Of a stretch of DNA of 64,000 nucleotides, positions 1-7,581 are shown one piece after another; the stretch's first letter is position 1, and the number at the start of each line of letters is the position of its first letter. The stretch lies in NCBI GenBank assembly GCA_964646815.1, contig CAZYFH010000001.1:124001-188000 (forward strand). Direction: 5' to 3'. The notes under the pieces are model-generated. The model was not told where the DNA came from. It did not search any database and worked only from the letters and a program-made list of their open reading frames with translations. Position numbers and translations under genes: made by a program. Source of the stretch: CAZYFH01 sp964646815 (lineage in GTDB: Bacteria; Acidobacteriota; Vicinamibacteria; Vicinamibacterales; UBA8438).

Positions 1-411
1 CCGAATGGGCTCGTCTCGTCACCGGACGGTCGGTGGTTCTATATCGGCGGATGGGGGACCAACTCGCTGGTCCGACTCTCGCGCGGCCAGACCCCGGTGC
101 AGCGGGATTCGGTCGACGTCGGGTTTCACATCGACAACGTGCGCTGGGCGCCAGACGGCTCGTTGCTGGCGGCCGGCCACATCTGGCGCGACGACGACGC
201 ACTTGCGCGGTGCCTGGGTGGTCAAGGGTGTGACGGCGTGACCTCGCGGGTGGCGAAGGTCGATCCCGAGCGGCTGACGGCAGAAGAGATCGTTCGGTAT
301 CCGTCGAACGAGCACTTTCCCATTGGGACGGTGGGCCTCCAAGTTGGTGACGAGATTTGGCTTGGTGGCATCGCCGGGACCGAGCGCATCGTCCGGTTCC
401 CAGCACCGTAG
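1..411 (+). CDS. SMP-30/gluconolactonase-like beta-propeller protein, C-terminal part
   Basis: The reading frame is open from the left edge and stops at 409-411, so the 5' end lies outside the window. The visible 136 residues contain propeller-type blade motifs: 'LVSSPDGRWFYIGGWG', 'IDNVRWAPDGSLLAAGH' and, at the end, 'DEIWLGGIAGTERIVRFPAP'. These resemble SMP-30/strictosidine synthase-like six-bladed propellers, which act as lactonases or bind small ligands in the periplasm. No signal peptide can be judged because the N-terminus is missing. The family assignment rests on blade pattern only; substrate and metal ligands cannot be read from this fragment. A decayed VOC gene follows on the same strand. 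Confidence 0.6.
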   Translation, partial: PNGLVSSPDGRWFYIGGWGTNSLVRLSRGQTPVQRDSVDVGFHIDNVRWAPDGSLLAAGHIWRDDDALARCLGGQGCDGVTSRVAKVDPERLTAEEIVRYPSNEHFPIGTVGLQVGDEIWLGGIAGTERIVRFPAP

Positions 412-440
412 CCGGGCAATTGGTCCGGACTCATTTGGGC

Positions 441-865
441 ATGCTCCGTGCGTCGTTCCGAGCGACCGGGACGCTCGCAGCCGCCCGTGCCTACGGCTTG
501 GATCGGCCTTTCACTCTGCGAGGCGCGGACATTGCACTCGCCGGCGGCGATCGTCACCGTCACCGTCTCCGTCTCGTTCAGTGGCTCGAACCCTATGATG
601 ACGGTCTGCCGTATCCGGGCCAATTGGTCACATTGGGATAGATCTCCTCGCGTTCGCCGTGGCCGATCTCGATCGAGCGGTGACCATGTTGCAAGACGCG
701 GATGCGGAATTTCTATCGGCGATTGCGCCTTGCTGTTCGGGTGCAGGTGAAGATGAGAGCGGCATCATCAACTTGATTGACTCGGACGGAATCTTCCTCA
801 CGCTGGTGGAACCGATCAGGAGCCGCGGACCGATCGCTCCCCCCGAGTGGTGCGAAAAGGGATGA
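441..865 (+). pseudogene. VOC (glyoxalase/bleomycin-resistance fold) protein, frameshifted
   Basis: Two frames together give one VOC-like protein. The first runs from the ATG at 441 (AAARAYGLDRPFTLRGADIA ... RLVQWLEPYDDGLPYP) and reaches a stop at 639-641. The second picks up in another frame at about 640 with 'GIDLLAFAVADLDRAVTMLQ' and continues to 'INLIDSDGIFLTLVEP', stopping at 863-865. 'FAVADLDRAV' is the typical start of the second VOC beta-alpha-beta module, and 'LVEP' is a typical strand end with the metal-site Glu. The broken frame near 620-645 makes it a pseudogene unless the sequence is in error. Its stop overlaps the next gene's ATG (ATGA at 862-865), so the two were once translationally coupled. 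Confidence 0.65.
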
Positions 866-1665
866 CAATGATCAACGATGCCCATGCTCGACGGTCAGGT
901 GACGCGCAGGAGCCGCTGTACGACGTGGACGTTCCGACACCAACGCACGCCGAGCGGGCTCGGACTCTCGTGACGCAGATGACGACCGGCACCTTGTGCA
1001 CCCTAGCGATCGAGCCATGCGGCTATCCGTACGGCTCGTTCGTGACAGTCGCATTCGACGACGGTCGCCCGGTCTTTCTCGTGAGCACCCTGGCGGAACA
1101 TACGCGGAACCTGCAGCGTGACCGTCGGGCGTCGCTATTGGTGGCCGAAGGCGGCGCCGAGGACCCGCTTGCGAACGGCAGGGTGACGCTCCTCGGTTCC
1201 TGCACCCAGGTTGCCGGTGACGGCGGAAACGCGCGGACCGCGTTCCTGGCGTCACACCCGAACGCCGCCTACTACGCTGACTACCGAGACTTCGCATTCT
1301 GGACGATGCAAGTAACGTCTATTCGCTATATCGGCGGGTATGGGCGGATGTCGTGGGTGGAGGCAGCCGACTGGAGCGCCGCCGAGCCGGATCCGCTCGC
1401 CATGTCGGCTGCTGGCATCGTCGCCCACATGAATGCCGACCATGCGGACGCGATCGTCGCCTACTGCAAGGCGTTTTCGAAGGCGAGCGACATCAGCGCC
1501 GCGCGCATGACCGGTGTTGACCAGTACGGCTTCGAGATGTCCGCCGAGACCCCCGAGGGACCGCGTCCGGTCCGGCTGGCGTTCGGCGAGCGGGTCCGTA
1601 CGCCGGAGGACGTGCGGGCCTCACTCCGGGCGATGCTCGACGACGCCAGGAGCAAGATTGGATGA
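862..1665 (+). CDS. HugZ-family FMN-binding (pyridoxamine 5'-phosphate oxidase-like) protein with DUF2470 domain
   Basis: The protein has 267 aa. The N-terminal split-barrel (about residues 25-165) shows 'TGTLCTLAIEPCGYPYGSFV', 'GRPVFLVSTLAEHTRNL' and 'RRASLLVAE', the core pattern of PPOX/HugZ flavin-binding proteins. The C-terminal DUF2470 domain shows 'GIVAHMNADHADAIVAYC', which in HugZ-type haem oxygenases and relatives carries the haem-contacting HxxH-like region. The enzyme is cytoplasmic; a role in haem degradation or general flavin-dependent reduction is family knowledge, not shown here. The ATG at 862 is preferred over 847 because it overlaps the stop of the preceding VOC relic as ATGA. 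Confidence 0.85.
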   Translation: MTMINDAHARRSGDAQEPLYDVDVPTPTHAERARTLVTQMTTGTLCTLAIEPCGYPYGSFVTVAFDDGRPVFLVSTLAEHTRNLQRDRRASLLVAEGGAEDPLANGRVTLLGSCTQVAGDGGNARTAFLASHPNAAYYADYRDFAFWTMQVTSIRYIGGYGRMSWVEAADWSAAEPDPLAMSAAGIVAHMNADHADAIVAYCKAFSKASDISAARMTGVDQYGFEMSAETPEGPRPVRLAFGERVRTPEDVRASLRAMLDDARSKIG

Positions 1666-2050
1666 ACGGATCCGATCGCCTGTCGATTTCTTCTACATGA
1701 ACCTTGAGTGGGTCTCCGTTGTTGCGGTCCGAAGCGCGCCGGAGTTAGCCGGTGGGTCGCCGCAGCTTCTGTTCGAGCTAACCACCTTTGCCGACGATGA
1801 TCGAGTGGCGACGCGGGTGCCGATGGGCGTGGGCCCGGAGGGACAATCAATCTCTAACGGATGTATGACGAGTCGCGGGACGGCGAAGGCCCGCTGATGG
1901 TGTCAGAGACCGATCGCGGCTTGAGCGAGCGAAATGATCGTCGTGCAGAACTGGTAGGAACCGCTCTTGCGGGCGTCGGTCGAGTGATCCGAGTTCTTCG
2001 CGGGCGCGGCGTCGCATCCAACGGCCTGACGGAAAGGGACGACAGGGACC
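1666..2050 (+). other. no recognisable gene
   Basis: Between the HugZ-like gene and the VWFA relic, short open stretches exist on both strands. None shows a recognisable domain, a start with a ribosome binding site, or convincing codon patterns. It may be further eroded sequence from the VWFA relic's neighbourhood. Confidence 0.4.
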
Positions 2051-2785
2051 ATGCGCCGTAAAAAACGCCGCGAAAACGATCGCCGTCTGCCTCGCGTGAG
2101 TCGCGGTGATCGCCCTTCTGAGGGTTGTCGGTGCGCAGGATGCGGGTCAGAGTTTCGTCAACGTTACGAGTTGTGACCGGAGCGCCGATTGCGGACCTCA
2201 CGTCAGACGGGTTCTCGCTCATCGAGGATGGCACGGACGCCAAGATCGTGTCGGCCCAGATCGGGACGACGTCGATGAAGGTCGCGTTGCTCGTCGATAA
2301 CGAGGATCGCATCAGCGATCTTAGGGAAGTGCTCAACCCGTTCCGTGACAGTGGTTCGCTCCTCGAGGGGTCGCGGCTCAATCACCTCGTCAACCTATTC
2401 ACTGTCGGGGCTTGATCCGATTGCATGTCGATTGTGCGACCGACCGGGCGGCGCTCATGAAGGCGGCTCGCTCGAACTTCCTCGATCCCGGCGCAGATGT
2501 GTGCCTGTTCGACGCGCTCAACCTGACCGACAACACCGGGTGCGTTACGCGTCCATCGGATCGCCGACGGCGCTGGCGGACAGGCTGTCGGTACAAGCGA
2601 CCGACATGGGCATTCTCAACGAAGAGGCGGAGCGTCGCGATTCGGACGGCGCCCGCATCGCGGGCAAGGTCGGGCGACCGGCGATTGGCGTAGGAGCCCC
2701 GGCTCGGGTCGAGGATCCGTTCCTCGCACTTGCGGCGGCACGCCACCCAAAGATTCGCTGGCGTTCCGTGAAACATGCCGCTTGA
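2051..2785 (+). pseudogene. VWFA-related (Acidobacteria TIGR03436-type) secreted protein, degenerate
   Basis: Pieces of one protein appear in successive frames. There is a signal-like segment with an internal stop and 'VIALLRVVGAQDAGQSFVNV' (2106 onward). Then, in another frame, comes 'LRVVTGAPIADLTSDGFSLI' with 'EDGTDAKIVSAQIG' and 'KVALLVDNEDRISDLREVLN'. Later fragments are 'ALMKAARSNFLDPGADVCLF' and 'DRLSVQATDMGILNEEAER'. The order (secreted N-terminus, a 'V.DL...DF.l.EDG' module, then a VWA-like 'KVALLVDN' strand) matches the VWFA-related proteins abundant in Acidobacteria. The VWA motif is degraded (DNE instead of DxSxS). At least three frame breaks are needed, so it is not functional. 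Confidence 0.6.
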
Positions 2786-2868
2786 CCCCGACGCCATCCT
2801 CGGCGAATAGTCCATGACTGGAGATCGGCGAAGTTGGAGTTAAACATCGAACCGAAGAGGAAATAGAC

Positions 2869-3327
2869 ATGAGAAGACTCGTTCTCGTCCTGATCATCGG
2901 CATGGGGTTCACCGGTGTCGCGAGCGCGCAAGACGACCCAGAACCCTGCGGCCCGTCCGGGCACTTGCCACCCGAGCTCTCTGGCAACGTCGCAGCCGAT
3001 TCTCGCTGCTTTGAGCTTCGGATGTACACGGCCGAGCCGGCGCGCGACGGCAATGGTGGTATCGACAATTTGCACCAACGCTTCCGTGAGGGCGAAGTGG
3101 CGCTCTTCGAGAAGCACGGAGCAAGAATCGTCGCGGTCTGGCAGCGGCTCGATAATCCGCACACGCTCGTGTGGATGTTGGCCTATCGTGACCGAGCTCA
3201 CCGGGACCAGGTTTTTGCCGACTTCGCCGCCGATCCAGAATGGACCGCGCTCAGAGCGAAGTACGAGGTGCCGCTCAACATCGAGGTCTACATGATGAGC
3301 GCTTCCGACTACTCGGCGCTCAAGTAG
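2869..3327 (+). CDS. secreted NIPSNAP-family protein
   Basis: The protein has 152 aa with a clear signal peptide: basic MRR, a hydrophobic core, and an Ala-Ser-Ala|Gln type cleavage site near residue 21. The mature part contains 'CFELRMYTAEP', 'HQRFREGEVALFEKHGARIV' and 'MLAYRDRAHRDQVFADF', the ferredoxin-like alpha/beta pattern of NIPSNAP domains (EhpR-like dimeric barrels), ending in 'EVYMMSASDYSALK'. The purine-rich stretch AAGAGGAAA lies about 8 nt before the ATG. NIPSNAP proteins have no settled biochemical function; in Acidobacteria secreted forms are common. It stands alone between two decayed regions. Confidence 0.8.
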   Translation: MRRLVLVLIIGMGFTGVASAQDDPEPCGPSGHLPPELSGNVAADSRCFELRMYTAEPARDGNGGIDNLHQRFREGEVALFEKHGARIVAVWQRLDNPHTLVWMLAYRDRAHRDQVFADFAADPEWTALRAKYEVPLNIEVYMMSASDYSALK

Positions 3328-4087
3328 AGATTTAGCCACGGAGACGCGAGTGCATCATGAGGGCTCGGACGCGCGTGCGGAGACTCCTGGCCCTCGACTC
3401 ACCGTTGATCTCGGCCGCGTCCATGCAGTGTGGCTATCGCACGGGGATTCCTTGTCCGTTCCGAGCGGGTATTGGCGCAGTATTTTGACCTTGGCATTTC
3501 GAGACGGTCCACCTCAAGACGTTGGGCCGATGCCGGGTGCTGCACGTCGTCGGGGAGTGCCTCCTATTCGAGCCGCGATGGCCGTCCTGGATGGGCGTGC
3601 GGATGCCGAACGTGCTCGAGTAGGTGGCGTTGCTGGGCGTGCTGCTCGTCACGGGCGTCGCGGCGTTGTTCGCGCAAGGGTTCAGCAGCGGCGTCTTCGA
3701 TCGTCCAATTGGGGGGGGGGGCATCGTGATTTCGATGCCGGCGACTGAGAGGCGAACGCCGACCTGATACGCGATGTCGTCGACCCATGGCTCGCTCGAG
3801 CGGGTCTCGAGAGCGTCTCCAAGACCAACTCCCACATGGTCGTGGCGTGAACTGGGCCACGGTTACTTCCGGGGCCATCAGTTCGAACGGCCGGCTCAGT
3901 GACGCGATGCCGGGGTTTCTCGTTGGGTCGACCCTCATCGTCTCCGGTCGCGCACCCCATCTCAGGCGTCCCGGCCGGGATCAGGACCCCGGCGATCGCG
4001 TCAACGTCTTGGTTGGTGACGGAAGCAACTGACTACGTGATGTGCAGGACGATCGCGACCGACACCGCGATCGAGGTCGACCGTTCG
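3328..4087 (+). other. gene-free decayed stretch with an 11-G tract
   Basis: No intact gene is supported. A short hydrophobic, signal-like run ('VALLGVLLVTGVAALFAQGF', from GTG 3624) is followed by eleven consecutive G at 3711-3721. Further on, 'ADLIRDVVDPWLARAGLESV' ends at a stop near 3850. These look like remnants of a secreted protein that cannot be identified. Open frames on the plus strand from about 3899 onward are antisense to the minus-strand VOC gene and are not convincing. Confidence 0.4.
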
Positions 4088-4975
4088 TCACAGCCCTCTC
4101 AGCCCTTCGGTCAGTTCGATAGAGGTGCCCCATGGATCGGTGAGCATCGCGGTCCCGATGCCCTCGGGGCTCGCTCGGTAGGACTCGTCAAGAACGACCC
4201 CTTTCGCCTCAAGCTCCCGGCAGAACGCCTCGAGATTCGTCACCTCGAAGCCGATGTGATCCAGCATGCGCCCCCTGGTGGGTGCACCGCCCGCGTCCGC
4301 GTTGTGCGAGAAGTTGAGGTTAATGCCTGGCAGATCGACCGCATCGTAGCGCCAGCGCATCCCAGGGGCCCCTCCGAACATTGTCACATACCACCGCTGA
4401 GCCTCCTCGACATGGTCCTCGGTGAGGTACAGATGCAGGTGATGCGCGATGATCGATACGGTGAGCGGTTCGTTATGCCGTTGTGTCACCGGATCGGCGA
4501 ACCCGTCGTCGAGTGCGAACGAGAGGTTCGTCGCCGTGTCGTCAAACAGTTCGATCCTCTCCCCCTCAGGCGTGAACACGTTTGTGACTCCGGAAAACGA
4601 CTCCGATAGGTCAAGTTCGAATCCTGCCGCCGCGACCGTGGCCAGCGACTGCACCCGGAAGGCCATGTGGTTCAGGATTGAGCCCTCCGCGCCGCCCGAG
4701 GACTCCCCCTGCTCGAGAAAGATCAGGACGTCGGGGAATTTCACAACGACCGTTTCGCCGAACATCATGGCCTCGCCGCCGAGCCGTATCCAGAATCGCC
4801 TGTTGGCCTCGACGTCCCGCACGATGTAGTGCAGGTGTCCCATCGCCACCCCCGCGTCGTTTGGCGGCGACAGTTGGGCCGAGGCTGGCCGTGCCGATCC
4901 GACCATGAATACCGCCGCGCTGACGGCCAGTGCGCTGGCAAGTGCGCTGGCGTAGGATGGCGTGACGTGGCGCAT
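4088..4975 (-). CDS. secreted two-domain VOC (glyoxalase-like) protein
   Basis: The protein has 295 aa from the ATG at 4975; an in-frame TTG at 4987 is the alternative. An N-terminal signal peptide ends near 'SARPASAQ'. There are two VOC modules. The first begins 'MGHLHYIVRDVEANRRFWI' and includes 'ILNHMAFRVQSL' and 'FTPEGERIELFDD'. The second begins 'HHLHLYLTEDHVEEAQRWYV', with 'MLDHIGFEVTNLEAFCREL' and 'LTDPWGTSIELTEGL'. The His and Glu of each module are in positions typical for a metal site (GHLHYIV/ERIELF; HHLHLYL/TSIELT). The signal peptide places it in the periplasm, unlike classical glyoxalase I. Substrate is unknown. It is divergent from the following quinoprotein gene. Confidence 0.85.
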   Translation of the reverse strand: MRHVTPSYASALASALAVSAAVFMVGSARPASAQLSPPNDAGVAMGHLHYIVRDVEANRRFWIRLGGEAMMFGETVVVKFPDVLIFLEQGESSGGAEGSILNHMAFRVQSLATVAAAGFELDLSESFSGVTNVFTPEGERIELFDDTATNLSFALDDGFADPVTQRHNEPLTVSIIAHHLHLYLTEDHVEEAQRWYVTMFGGAPGMRWRYDAVDLPGINLNFSHNADAGGAPTRGRMLDHIGFEVTNLEAFCRELEAKGVVLDESYRASPEGIGTAMLTDPWGTSIELTEGLRGL

Positions 4976-5217
4976 TGACTCATTCAATCACAGGTCCGGT
5001 TCCCGCGCCGGTGCATCCCGCCGCGCGGCGGCGGTGGGCGTCCTTGCGGCGTGTCTGACCGTGAGGGCGACCGGACCGGCCGCCCAGTAACAGCCGTTGC
5101 TGGAGTGCGCCGATGTTGGCCGCCGATCAGCGAAGCGGCGCCTCCAGTGCGGGCCGGATCGCCCCGCCGGTGGCATAATCACCCGGGCGATTCTTGGAGA
5201 TTCCCAGAGGAGGGACC

Positions 5218-6993
5218 ATGCGTGCATCTCGGTCGGCAATTCGTGCGTGTCTCGCCACGCTCGCGTGCGCCTCGCTCGTCATCGTAGCCGGGGTGCCCGG
5301 TCGGACACAGGTCGAGGACTTCACCGGCGTGACGGATGCGATGCTGCAAGATCCCGATCCGGCCGACTGGCTGATGTGGCGCCGCACGCTCGACGGCTGG
5401 GGCTACAGTCCGCTCGACCAGGTCACCCGAGACAACGTTGGGGAGTTGCGCATGGTCTGGTCACGCGCGCTGACGGTCGGCACCCAGGAGGGCACGCCGC
5501 TCGCCTACGACGGTGTCCTGTACATGCCAAACCCGCGCGACACCATCCAGGCGCTGGACGCAGTAACGGGCGATCTCAAGTGGGAGTACCGCCGGGAGAT
5601 CCCGGAGGACGCGGAGGACTACCTCTTCGCCACTTCGACGAACCGGAACGTTGCCATCTACGGCAACTTCATCATCGACACCAGCGTCGACGACTACGTG
5701 TTCGCGATCGACGCCACGACGGGCCGGCTGGTCTGGGAGACCGAGATCCTCGACTACACGGTGCACCCCGCCAATCAGACCTCCGGTCCGATCATCGCCA
5801 ACGGCCGGGTCGTGTCGGGCCGGAGTTGCATGCCGCAAGGTGGACCGGACGCATGCGTCATCACGGCCCATGATGCGACGACGGGCGCGGAGCTATGGCG
5901 CCGACGCCTGATTCCAGGACCAGGGGAGCCGGGGGACGAGACCTGGGGCGGCGTGCCGTTCGAGCAGCGGACGCATGTCGGATCTTGGATGGTCCCCAGC
6001 TACGATCCGGCGTTGGACCTCGTCTACATCGGGACGTCGGTGACGTCGCCCGCTCCGAAGTTCCTGCTCGGCGGCATCGATAACACGCACCTTTATCACA
6101 ACTCGACGCTCGCGCTCGACGGCGCTACCGGTGAGATTCGCTGGCACTACCAGCATCTGAACGACCACTGGGATCTCGATCATCCGTTCGAGCGCCTCCT
6201 GATCGACACCGTCGTGGCACCGGATCCCACGGCGGTCAGCTGGATCAACCCTCGGCTGCGCGCAGGGGAAGCGCGCAAGGTCGTCACAGGTATTCCGGGC
6301 AAGACCGGCGTGGTCTACACGCTCGACCGGGAAACCGGCGAGTTCCTGTGGGCGACGCCGACGGTTACCCAGAACGTGATCAGTGATATCGACGGTGCCA
6401 CTGGGGCGGTGACAGAGAATTCAGAAGTCGTCTTCACTGGCACCGGGCAGGAAGTCCTGGCGTGTCCGACCTGGCTCGGTGGCAAGGACTGGGAAGCCGG
6501 CGCCTACAGTCCGTTGACGAACACGATGTACTTCCCGTTGCGCAACGCCTGTGCGCGAATGATGGCGACGCCCACACGGGAGGGCGATCTCGGAGCCAGG
6601 TTGTATTCACTGGCTGTGCGCAACCAGTTCGCGCCGGGCTTCGACCAGCTCGGCACGGTGCGCGCGATCTCGGTGGAGACGGGAAAGACGACGTGGCAGC
6701 ATGACCAGCGAGCGATGACGATGTCACTCGTTGCTACGGGTGGTGGCCTCGTGTTCGGCGGTGACGCGAACGGCCGGTTCCGGGCATTCGATCACGAAAC
6801 CGGGGAGGTTCTCTGGGAGATCAATCTCGGCTCGCCGGTGACGGGGTTTCCGATCGCGTATGCGGTCGACGGCCGGCAGTATGTGGCGGTGAGCACCGGC
6901 GTCGCCGGAACGTCGGGCGGACTCTTGCTGCTGACGCCTGAGTTGCGCCCGAGTCTCGGGAACAATCTGTTCGTATTCGCCCTGCCGGAATGA
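5218..6993 (+). CDS. secreted PQQ-dependent quinoprotein dehydrogenase-like beta-propeller, copy 1
   Basis: The protein has 591 aa. The start is the ATG at 5218 with AGGAGG 7-12 nt upstream. The signal peptide is followed by the mature N-terminus. W-motif blades recur (DWLMWRRTLDGWGYSPLDQ, GELRMVWSRAL, LDAVTGDLKWEY, DHETGEVLWEINLGS), as in alcohol-dehydrogenase-type quinoproteins. The catalytic region reads 'YQHLNDHWDLDHPFE', where W-D is the usual catalytic Asp and the second Asp gives a D-x-D. The usual metal ligands Glu and Asn seem replaced ('GRSCMPQGGPDACV' and 'YIGTSVTSPAPKF'). No adjacent Cys-Cys and no CxxCH haem site is present. It is closely similar to the gene at 14152-15930. It probably oxidises an alcohol or sugar in the periplasm; electron acceptor unknown. 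Confidence 0.85.
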   Translation: MRASRSAIRACLATLACASLVIVAGVPGRTQVEDFTGVTDAMLQDPDPADWLMWRRTLDGWGYSPLDQVTRDNVGELRMVWSRALTVGTQEGTPLAYDGVLYMPNPRDTIQALDAVTGDLKWEYRREIPEDAEDYLFATSTNRNVAIYGNFIIDTSVDDYVFAIDATTGRLVWETEILDYTVHPANQTSGPIIANGRVVSGRSCMPQGGPDACVITAHDATTGAELWRRRLIPGPGEPGDETWGGVPFEQRTHVGSWMVPSYDPALDLVYIGTSVTSPAPKFLLGGIDNTHLYHNSTLALDGATGEIRWHYQHLNDHWDLDHPFERLLIDTVVAPDPTAVSWINPRLRAGEARKVVTGIPGKTGVVYTLDRETGEFLWATPTVTQNVISDIDGATGAVTENSEVVFTGTGQEVLACPTWLGGKDWEAGAYSPLTNTMYFPLRNACARMMATPTREGDLGARLYSLAVRNQFAPGFDQLGTVRAISVETGKTTWQHDQRAMTMSLVATGGGLVFGGDANGRFRAFDHETGEVLWEINLGSPVTGFPIAYAVDGRQYVAVSTGVAGTSGGLLLLTPELRPSLGNNLFVFALPE

Positions 6994-7106
6994 TGGCGAT
7001 GGCATCACGGGGAACACGCGATGGGACGGTGGTGCGGCTGTCCGGCGGTGACGACCTCCAGGCGTATCTTAGTGACACCTGTAATCCGCGAACTGTGGGA
7101 GGCCCG

Positions 7107-7505
7107 ATGAGTGAACCACTGACGCGCTGTCGAGTCGCGCTCGTTGGGTTGACCATCCTCTTCGGCGGCGACGCCCTGGCTCAACGGGCCCAGCCGAGTC
7201 CCCCACCCGTGCTGAACTTTGTGGGGGTCACGGCGCACGCGTGGGGGAGTTGGGTGCGCCCGGGCGTAACTGTCGAGGATTGGGTCGAAGAGGCCAGAAC
7301 CCTCTGTGCGCCAGAGGAGTATTGCGAGGTCAACGTCTTCGAGGGGGGCGAGCTGGTGACGCACGAGTACCCGGTGCCCGAAGCGAATCTGGTGGCACTC
7401 AAGTGGCTGTTTGTGTATCAGCACGACGAGACGCCGAGAATCGTGATCGAGGAGGTGCACGCGGCGCCGGGCAGCGAAAAGCGCCGGTGGACGTTCGAGC
7501 AGTAG
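7107..7505 (+). CDS. small secreted protein of unknown function
   Basis: The protein has 132 aa. The ATG at 7107 follows GGGAGG closely. A signal peptide spans about residues 1-26 (LVGLTILFGGDALAQ). The mature part carries 'VTAHAWGSWVRPGVTVEDWV', two Cys in 'LCAPEEYCEVNVFEGGELV' that could form a disulfide, and 'NLVALKWLFVYQHDETPRIV'. It ends 'SEKRRWTFEQ'. I do not recognise a family. It lies 113 nt after the first quinoprotein on the same strand and may be a small periplasmic partner, but only position suggests that. Confidence 0.6.
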   Translation: MSEPLTRCRVALVGLTILFGGDALAQRAQPSPPPVLNFVGVTAHAWGSWVRPGVTVEDWVEEARTLCAPEEYCEVNVFEGGELVTHEYPVPEANLVALKWLFVYQHDETPRIVIEEVHAAPGSEKRRWTFEQ

Positions 7506-7581
7506 ATCCGCGCGTCAGCCACCGGACGGCGTGCGACCTGACGTGCCTCGGGTAGCGCCAGGTGGAGCGGGCGTCACGTGA

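Noticed and set aside
3899..4609. Long plus-strand open frame over the minus-strand VOC gene
   Set aside because: It is antisense to a well-supported protein with a signal peptide and two VOC domains, has no recognisable domain, and reflects the open-frame bias of GC-rich DNA.
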